Source: Bacteroidota bacterium | GTDB taxonomy: Bacteria; Bacteroidota; Bacteroidia; Chitinophagales; Chitinophagaceae | Length of the DNA stretch: 64,000 nt | NCBI GenBank assembly: GCA_029555415.1 | Contig: JAKPSI010000064.1 | Location: 1-64,000, forward strand | Direction of reading: 5' to 3' | Shown: positions 58,125 to 64,000 of the stretch, in pieces | Layout: the number at the start of each line of letters is the position of its first letter | How positions within the stretch are numbered: the first letter of the stretch is position 1 | The notes under the pieces: model-generated | Told to the model about the DNA's origin: nothing | What the model saw: only the letters and a program-made list of their open reading frames with translations | The model's database searches: none | Made by a program: the position numbers and the translations under genes

Positions 58125-58997
58125 TCATCGGTTCCGGCTGATGAAGAATTTCTGCAGCACTTTCACATAATCCTCATCCGTGCGGATATGTAGCAGGTCG
58201 GAGCCCGCTTTCTTGAAAGCGTCGGTACTGTATTTGGTGACGTGGAAGAATTCCTGTTCATATCTGTAGCGGACATACTCATTACTCGTGTCCACCCATT
58301 TGCGGCGGTCCGATTCCGCGTCGCGCACCTGCATCAGTCCCGCATCCGGCAAACGCTGGTCCATGGGGTCATATAATTTGATGCCGACCACATCGTGTTT
58401 GCGTCCCGCGATGCGAAGCGCATCTTCATAATTCGCGTCCAGAAAATCACTCAGCACAAAAGCGATGCTTTTCTGCCGCGTCATATTATTGAAGAATTGC
58501 AGTGCTTTCGCCAGTTGCGTGCCTTTGCCCTTCGGCTCCTTGCTCAGCAGTTCACGTACGATGAAGAGCGCGTGCTGCTTGCCCTTCTTCGGAGGGATGT
58601 AAGCCTCCACGATATCGCTGTAAAAGATCACACCGATCTTATCCGCATTGTTCACGGCCGAAAAACTCAGCACAGCAGCGATCTCGGTGATGATATCCCG
58701 TTTGGTGCCGTGCATCGTCCCGAACAGGGAACTGGCACTGATATCCACCAGCAGCATCACCGTCAGCTCGCGTTCTTCCTCGAATATCTTGCTGAACGGA
58801 TGACCAAAACGAGCGGATACGTTCCAGTCGATGAACCGGATGTCATCTCCCGCCGCATACTCCCGCACTTCCTTGAACGACATACCCTTACCCTTGAAGG
58901 CGCTGTGGTACTCGCCTGTAAAGAGGTCGCTGGTCAGTTTTTTACTCCTGATCTCCAGGGCCCTTACTTTCTTTAATATTTCAGCTGTAGTTAGCAA
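58125..58997 (-). CDS. DUF58 (von Willebrand-like) protein
   Basis: The 290-residue protein has the DUF58 signature: EYHSAFKGKGMSFKEVREYA and the motif RFIDWNVSARFG near residue 60, followed by VMLLVDISASSLFG with a MIDAS-like DxSxS. It works with the MoxR ATPase encoded just upstream, probably as its cytoplasmic adaptor. It starts with TTG at 58997. Four bases separate it from the downstream BatD-like gene. Confidence 0.9.
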   Translation of the reverse strand: MLTTAEILKKVRALEIRSKKLTSDLFTGEYHSAFKGKGMSFKEVREYAAGDDIRFIDWNVSARFGHPFSKIFEEERELTVMLLVDISASSLFGTMHGTKRDIITEIAAVLSFSAVNNADKIGVIFYSDIVEAYIPPKKGKQHALFIVRELLSKEPKGKGTQLAKALQFFNNMTRQKSIAFVLSDFLDANYEDALRIAGRKHDVVGIKLYDPMDQRLPDAGLMQVRDAESDRRKWVDTSNEYVRYRYEQEFFHVTKYSTDAFKKAGSDLLHIRTDEDYVKVLQKFFISRNR

Positions 58998-59026
58998 ATC
59001 CTTTTTTTATTGCAAGAACACAGAGA

Positions 59027-59156
59027 ATAAAAGCTTAACCACATAGGATCATAGAAACATAGTTACACATAGTTAGAACACATAGCCACACTATTTTAGC
59101 TTTCCCTTCTATGTGTACCTATGTGCCTCATGTGTCTATGTGTTTAAGCTTTCTAT
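59027..59156. repeat. 130-bp imperfect palindrome of ACATAG repeats
   Basis: The left arm 59027-59072 (ending TTACACATAG) and the right arm 59109-59156 (starting CTATGTGTACC) are inverted copies. Both contain AAAGCTT..ACACATAG elements. It lies between moxR and the DUF58 gene, where a hairpin could change expression ratios. The rest of the 187-bp gap holds only T-runs. Confidence 0.55.
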
Positions 59157-59184
59157 GATTCTTTTTTTATTATTCAACATTTCG

Positions 59185-60186
59185 TTACGGAACATTCACG
59201 ATCTTAATTACCTCCTCGATCACCTCCTCCACATCCACATTCTCCGCCTCCGCCTCATATGTCAGTCCGATACGGTGACGCAGCACATCCTTACAGATAC
59301 TGCGGATATCTTCCGGTATCACGAATCCTCTTTTATTCAGGAAAGCCTGCGCCTTGGCCGCGATAGCGAGGTTGATACTGCCACGTGGGGAAGCCCCATA
59401 GGAAATGAGCGGCTTCAGTTTATCCAGTTTATATTTTTCAGGTTCACGGGTGGCGAATACGATATCCAGTATATACTGTTCGATCTTTTCATCCATATAG
59501 ATCTGTCTGGTCAGCTCCTTTGCCTGGATCACCTCTTGTACGGACACGACCTGCTTCACGGGTGCCAGCGGACCTTCTTGTACCTGTTGCCGGATGATGA
59601 GCTGTTCTTCATGCATCTTCGGATACTTCACGATCACTTTCATCAGGAAGCGGTCCACCTGCGCTTCGGGCAACGGATAGGTACCTTCCTGCTCCAGCGG
59701 ATTCTGAGTCGCGAGCACCAGGAAAGGTTCTTCCAGTTTATAAGTCGTGTCACCGATCGTTACCTGGCGTTCCTGCATCGCTTCCAGTAAAGCACTCTGC
59801 ACTTTGGCAGGTGCGCGGTTGATCTCATCCGCCAGAATGAAATTGGCGAAGATGGGCCCTTTGCGGACCACGAATTCATTCTTCTGCTGATTATAGATGA
59901 GTGTACCGATCACGTCAGCCGGTAAAAGGTCGGGCGTGAATTGTATACGACTGAATTTGGCATGTACTGCCTGCGAAAGCGTTTTGATGGTGAGGGTCTT
60001 GGCCAGTCCGGGCACCCCTTCCAACAAGATATGCCCGTTACTGAGCAGGCCCATCAGCAGGCGGTCGAGCATGTGCGATTGCCCGATGATCACATGACCG
60101 GTCTCTTCCCGCAGTTTATCAGTAAAGGCGGCGGCATGTACGATACGTTCATTGAGCTGGCGGATGTCTTCGGCGGTTTTCAGCAT
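59185..60186 (-). CDS. MoxR-family AAA+ ATPase
   Basis: The 333-residue ATPase has the Walker A-type motif [16 protein letters not shown] near residue 58, Walker [21 protein letters not shown] near residue 120, sensor [20 protein letters not shown] and the C-terminal lid with [17 protein letters not shown]. MoxR proteins act as chaperone ATPases for DUF58/VWA partners encoded downstream. It heads the locus, separated from the DUF58 gene by the 59027-59156 palindrome. Confidence 0.94.
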   Translation of the reverse strand: MLKTAEDIRQLNERIVHAAAFTDKLREETGHVIIGQSHMLDRLLMGLLSNGHILLEGVPGLAKTLTIKTLSQAVHAKFSRIQFTPDLLPADVIGTLIYNQQKNEFVVRKGPIFANFILADEINRAPAKVQSALLEAMQERQVTIGDTTYKLEEPFLVLATQNPLEQEGTYPLPEAQVDRFLMKVIVKYPKMHEEQLIIRQQVQEGPLAPVKQVVSVQEVIQAKELTRQIYMDEKIEQYILDIVFATREPEKYKLDKLKPLISYGASPRGSINLAIAAKAQAFLNKRGFVIPEDIRSICKDVLRHRIGLTYEAEAENVDVEEVIEEVIKIVNVP

Positions 60187-60401
60187 ATTGATCTTTTTAA
60201 AGAATAGTGGCTTTCCGGATCCGTACCCCGTCTACAAGCCGGAAAATGAACGGGATACCATATCTGTCACAAAATACGAACTTGCTCTAAGCAAATAATT
60301 TGCCGTTATCCCAATAAACGGAAAAACACTAAGGAAATCAGCGTTTTTTACCTTTTCTGCATGGTAAAGAAGGCTTATTTTGGCAGTTGAAACCAATGAT
60401 C

Positions 60402-60857
60402 ATGAAAAAACACATCCTCCTATCCACAGCCATTTTCAGCTTTTTACTCCTGTCGGTACCCGCCTGCAAGAAAGAAAAAGCACCCGCTCCCAAAACAAAA
60501 ACGGAACTGATCAGCTCATCACCCTGGGTTTTCCAGAGTGCATCAGCCAGCGGAACCGATATTTCCAATAATGCCGCCCTTGCCTGCGTCAAGGACAACA
60601 GCCTGACCTTTGCCGCAGCCGGCACCGGTAGCGTAGCTGAAGGAACTATCGTTTGCTCACCCACTACAGCAGGCAATTTCACCTGGAGTTTTCAGAATAC
60701 GGAAACCACATTATCGCTTTCAGCAGGCCTCCTGCCCGGCGGTAACGGTACTTTCAACCTGGTATCTGTTGATGCAACAAATCTGGTGATCTCTCAAAAT
60801 GTGACCATCCCGCCTTCGGTGACTCCGATACTGGTGGTGTTCACTTTTAAGCATTAA
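60402..60857 (+). CDS. lipocalin-like lipoprotein, unknown
   Basis: The 151-residue protein has a lipoprotein signal (FLLLSVPAC, Cys at about residue 22), followed by a beta-rich domain with ISSSPWVFQSASASG, AACVKDNSLTFAAAGTG-like sequence and FTWSFQNTETTLSLSA. This layout resembles the lipocalin-like domains of Bacteroidota lipoproteins. The start at 60402 is chosen for the signal peptide; earlier starts read into the promoter region. It stands alone. Confidence 0.72.
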   Translation: MKKHILLSTAIFSFLLLSVPACKKEKAPAPKTKTELISSSPWVFQSASASGTDISNNAALACVKDNSLTFAAAGTGSVAEGTIVCSPTTAGNFTWSFQNTETTLSLSAGLLPGGNGTFNLVSVDATNLVISQNVTIPPSVTPILVVFTFKH

Positions 60858-60942
60858 TTTTTTTCACGCAAAGAAGTTTCCCGCAGATACCGCAGATCTT
60901 AGCACAGATCACGCGGATATTATCACACGTTGTTAGTGAAAC

Positions 60943-60973
60943 AATGAAGCCGAAAGAATCTTTCGGCTTCATT
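60943..60973. terminator. bidirectional rho-independent terminator
   Basis: AATGAAGCCGAAAG (60943-60956) pairs perfectly with CTTTCGGCTTCATT (60960-60973), 14 bp with a 3-nt loop. It separates the lipoprotein gene from the convergent nadE gene. CGCAGATACCGCAG-type and TCCATTCTCCATTATCC-type dispersed repeats flank it. Confidence 0.8.
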
Positions 60974-61045
60974 CATTTTGGGTAATGAATTACGGAGCAT
61001 CCATTCTCCATTATCCATTCTCCATTATCAAATATCAATTCTCCA

Positions 61046-62746
61046 TTAAGAAAGGTATTTCCCTACGATCGGCATTCGTCTTCCCGTCCCGAACGCCTTC
61101 CAGCTGATGCGGATGATGGGACAGAACTGATTGCGTTTGTATTCGCTGGTGTTGACGAGTTTGAGGACACGGTTCACCAGCGTTTCATCATAACCTTTCG
61201 CAATGATCTCTTTCGGACCGTTGCGCATTTCGATGTATTCATATAAAACGCGGTCGAGCTGGTCGTAGTCCGGGAGACTGTCACTGTCCTTTTGATTGGG
61301 CCTCAATTCCGCGGAGGGCGGCTTGGTAATGATATTTTCAGGAATGATCTCTTCTTCCCTGTTCAGGTGTTTTGCGAGTGCGAAGACCTGCATCTTGTAA
61401 CAATCGCCCAGCACACTGAGTCCGCCGGCCATATCACCGTACAGGGTTCCGTAGCCGGTCGACAATTCACTCTTGTTCGATGTATTCAGCAGCACATAAC
61501 CGAATTTGTTGGCAATGGCCATCAGCAGGTTGCCGCGGGTACGGGCCTGGATATTCTCTTCTGCCAGACCGAAAGGCAGGTCCTTGAAAATGGGTTTCAG
61601 CTCCTGCAGGAAACTGTCGTAGATATTTTTCACCGGAACGATATCATAAGGATTGCCAAGGTTCTTACTCAGGGCCACCGCGTCATTCACGGAATGATCG
61701 GTCGAGAATTGTGAGGGCATCAGGATCGCGCGTACATTTTCTTTGCCCAGTGCTTCCACCGCCAAAGCCTGTACCACCGCACTATCAATACCCCCCGACG
61801 CACCGAGGATGGCCTTTTGGAATCCCATCTTTTTGAAATAATCGCGGATACCCAACACCAGCGCGTGCCGGATCTCTTCCATATTCTTTTCGTTCGTCAG
61901 GTATTTGATCACGTCTTCGCCGGTGCCCACTTCACGTGCTGAGAAGAACACCGGTTCTTCCGCAGGCGGAGCAGATGATCTTTTCAGCAGCTCATTCAGT
62001 TCCACTACCTGATAGTCCTCTTCAAAATAATTCAGCTCTTTTATTTTATTGCCGTTGCAGTCGTACACCAGACTGCCCCCGTCGAATACGATCTCCGTTT
62101 GTGAACCCACCGCGTTGCAGTAGATCATCGGCAGTTTGTACTTCAGGGTATGCGCGCGGATGAGACTGTTGCGGACGATATCCTGCGCGTAGTTATAAGG
62201 TGAAGCGGAGAGATTGATCATCACATCCGGCTGGTAAGGCATCAGCTTTTCCATGGGTGTGATGCGGTACAACGGATTATCACCCATGTTCCAGATATCC
62301 TCACAGATCGTGACCCCCAGTTTCTTTCCTTTGAAGTGAACCACATTCCAATCGTAAGCCGGTTCAAAATAGCGGTATTCATCAAATACATCATAATTGG
62401 GGAGCAGGGTCTTGTGCACTTCCGCTTTGATCTCCTTTTCATGCAGCAGGAAAACGGCGTTGAAAAGGTCCTTGCCTTCCCTGCGGGGATTCCGGGCGGG
62501 ACTGCCGATCAGCACTCCGATCGTATCCGCGTGCTGTTTGATGACATCGATCTCGCGGTAGCAGCTGTTGATGAAGTCGTCGAATTCCAGGAAATCCCGG
62601 GGCGGATAACCGCACACGCAAAGCTCAGAGAACACCACCAGGTCGGCCCCCTGGGTCTTTGCCCATTCAATGCCCGCGATGATACGGCGGGTATTGCTTT
62701 CAAAATTCCCGATGTGGTAGTTCTGCTGCGCGAGGGCGATCTTCAT
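61046..62746 (-). CDS. nadE: NAD(+) synthase (glutamine-hydrolysing)
   Basis: The 566-residue enzyme makes NAD from deamido-NAD, ATP and glutamine. The N-terminal nitrilase-like glutaminase domain (about 1-260) carries the catalytic Glu (VVFSELCVCGYPPRDFLEF), Lys (HKTLLPNYDVFDE) and Cys (VTICEDIWNMGDNP). The synthase domain has the P-loop ILGASGGIDSAVVQALAVEA near residue 315, plus NKSELSTGYGTLYGDMAGG. It is complete. A TAAATTTG box sits five bases before the start on the minus strand, so the leader would be very short. Confidence 0.96.
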   Translation of the reverse strand: MKIALAQQNYHIGNFESNTRRIIAGIEWAKTQGADLVVFSELCVCGYPPRDFLEFDDFINSCYREIDVIKQHADTIGVLIGSPARNPRREGKDLFNAVFLLHEKEIKAEVHKTLLPNYDVFDEYRYFEPAYDWNVVHFKGKKLGVTICEDIWNMGDNPLYRITPMEKLMPYQPDVMINLSASPYNYAQDIVRNSLIRAHTLKYKLPMIYCNAVGSQTEIVFDGGSLVYDCNGNKIKELNYFEEDYQVVELNELLKRSSAPPAEEPVFFSAREVGTGEDVIKYLTNEKNMEEIRHALVLGIRDYFKKMGFQKAILGASGGIDSAVVQALAVEALGKENVRAILMPSQFSTDHSVNDAVALSKNLGNPYDIVPVKNIYDSFLQELKPIFKDLPFGLAEENIQARTRGNLLMAIANKFGYVLLNTSNKSELSTGYGTLYGDMAGGLSVLGDCYKMQVFALAKHLNREEEIIPENIITKPPSAELRPNQKDSDSLPDYDQLDRVLYEYIEMRNGPKEIIAKGYDETLVNRVLKLVNTSEYKRNQFCPIIRISWKAFGTGRRMPIVGKYLS

Positions 62747-62840
62747 CCTGCAAATTTATCAATTTTCGGCGGGGTACAGCCGCATGCTTTGTTAACGTAA
62801 TTTCGCACGCAACAATCTGAACAGAACCACGTTTATCCTC

Positions 62841-63860
62841 ATGATGAAAAAAGCCAGCCTGATCCTCCTGCTCCTGGCAGGATTCGCCGCCTGTAAAACC
62901 AAAAAGAACATCCCTGATGTTTCGGGCATCCCCGTTACCGTTAAACTGGAACGTTTCGACCAGGGCTTTTTCGAGACCGACAGCATCCGCCCCGAAGAGG
63001 GCCTCGCGCACCTGCAGCAGCAGTTCCCGGGTTTCTACCCCGATTTCATGGAAGGCCTGCTGGGCGTGAATGGTTCCCCCATCGATACCAATACCATCCG
63101 TGCCACTCAAATGCTGCTGACCCGGTACCGCAGCCTTTACAGCACCGTACAACCCCTGTACAAGAACACTGCGGATCTGGAAAAGAACATCGCGCAGGGA
63201 TTCCGCTTCGTGAAATTTTATTTCCCCGAATACAAACTGCCGGGGCTCATCACTTTCATCAGTACACTGGATGCGCCGGGCATCGCGCTCACCAATAAAT
63301 ACATCGCGATCGGTTTGCAGCAATATGCCGGAAAGGATTTTCCGGGCTATCAGGATGAAGGTGTCAAACAACTTTATCCGGCTTATATCTCCCGCCGCTT
63401 CGAACCCGCATTCATTCCTGCCAACTGTATCAAAGCCATCATCACGGATATGTTCCCGGACAACAGCGGCATCTTACCGTTGGCCGGACAAATGATCGAG
63501 AAAGGAAAACAGTGGTGGCTGCTGGATCAGCTGATGCCGGAAACGGCGGATAGTCTGAAGACCGGCTACACGACCGATCAGTTGAAATGGTGTAACGCGA
63601 ATGAAGGACTGATCTGGTCATACATACTGAAGAATGAGAATCTGCAATCGGTGGATCCCGCCACCATTCAGACCTATATCGGTGAAGGTCCGTTCACACA
63701 GGGCTTTTCACAGGAATCATCTCCGGGCAACATCGGACAATGGATCGGCTGGCGCATCGTGCAGAAATACGCGGACAAACATCCGGAACTGAAACCTGCG
63801 GATATCATGAAAACGGATCCGAAAAAGATCCTGGAAGAATCGACCTATAAACCGAAGTGA
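62841..63860 (+). CDS. gldB: gliding-motility lipoprotein GldB
   Basis: The 339-residue lipoprotein (LLAGFAAC, Cys at about residue 19) matches GldB. It has VKLERFDQGFFETD near residue 40, FPGFYPDFMEGLLG, then RFVKFYFPEYKLPGLITFIS and ALTNKYIAIGLQQYAGKDFP. GldB is one of the core gliding proteins of Bacteroidota and may relate to type IX secretion. Its presence suggests that the organism glides. It ends on the same base position as the convergent apaG stop begins, with no gap. Confidence 0.9.
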   Translation: MMKKASLILLLLAGFAACKTKKNIPDVSGIPVTVKLERFDQGFFETDSIRPEEGLAHLQQQFPGFYPDFMEGLLGVNGSPIDTNTIRATQMLLTRYRSLYSTVQPLYKNTADLEKNIAQGFRFVKFYFPEYKLPGLITFISTLDAPGIALTNKYIAIGLQQYAGKDFPGYQDEGVKQLYPAYISRRFEPAFIPANCIKAIITDMFPDNSGILPLAGQMIEKGKQWWLLDQLMPETADSLKTGYTTDQLKWCNANEGLIWSYILKNENLQSVDPATIQTYIGEGPFTQGFSQESSPGNIGQWIGWRIVQKYADKHPELKPADIMKTDPKKILEESTYKPK

Positions 63861-64000
63861 TCAGTTGGCCTTGAAGGGCACGAACATGTCGAAGGACGGG
63901 ATCCTGACTTCGAAAGTCTGTTTGGAGTTGAGGTTCTCCATCTGATAGGTGCCATACATCCTGCCCATTTCAGAACGCAGGTTACAGCCACTCACATACT
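63861..64000 (-). CDS. apaG: ApaG domain protein, 3' end only
   Basis: The window edge cuts this gene; 45 C-terminal residues remain. They read VSGCNLRSEMGRMYGTYQME and then end SFDMFVPFKAN, the characteristic end of ApaG, a fibronectin-III-like protein of unknown role. It converges on gldB with no gap. Confidence 0.85.
   Translation of the reverse strand, partial: YVSGCNLRSEMGRMYGTYQMENLNSKQTFEVRIPSFDMFVPFKAN

Noticed and set aside
62700-63371. A 223-codon minus-strand frame opposite gldB
   Set aside because: It lies antisense to a recognisable GldB lipoprotein and overlaps the nadE start region.

Overview
The window looks like a chromosomal segment of a gliding, Gram-negative Bacteroidota bacterium, most likely a Chitinophagaceae-type member. 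Support comes from the gliding lipoprotein GldB, a CreD cluster, many signal-peptide lipoproteins with little Shine-Dalgarno use, TAnnTTTG-type promoter boxes, and the dispersed palindromic and low-complexity intergenic repeats common in this group. No tRNA, rRNA, prophage or CRISPR array was seen.

Bases 1-5400 are a distinct AT-rich accessory region. It opens with 24-bp tandem repeats resembling IS21-family transposon ends. An ECF sigma factor and a three-helix membrane protein follow. Next come four related long inverted-repeat sites (A-D, at 1529, 2529, 3325 and 5112) alternating with single genes: a secreted VOC protein, a secreted unknown and an S41 peptidase. Each gene reads in the same direction with a site directly behind its stop codon, as in an integron cassette array. 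The sites have a GTTARC outer arm, a short unpaired spacer and a long inner stem. The inner stem pairs in each copy although its sequence changes, and every transition-type mismatch is a G-T wobble on the bottom strand only. This is the strongest candidate here for an undescribed mobile system. No integrase is in the window.

Bases 5400-20100 carry mostly single plus-strand genes for secreted, lipo- and stress-type proteins. They include two paralogous His-rich membrane proteins, a seven-repeat propeller lipoprotein, an M1 peptidase, a complete class B1 metallo-beta-lactamase, and an ArsR/SRPBCC pair with a visible promoter-operator. Bases 20200-32400 are core metabolism and translation quality control: pyruvate:ferredoxin oxidoreductase, glycyl-tRNA synthetase, MazG-like hydrolase, Dtd, ArfB, a di-haem peroxidase and a polysaccharide flippase.

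Bases 32500-43990 hold envelope proteins: a propeller plus outer-membrane barrel protein, a CreD cluster with its own winged-helix regulator and two matching operators, a DUF5686-type protein and a MORN-hydrolase fusion. Bases 44165-48342 form a glpK-glpD-glpF-ridA operon. The rest contains an aminotransferase, a giant TraB/GumN protein, a gamma-class carbonic anhydrase, RsgA, a short MoxR/DUF58/BatA locus, NadE, GldB and the 3' end of apaG.
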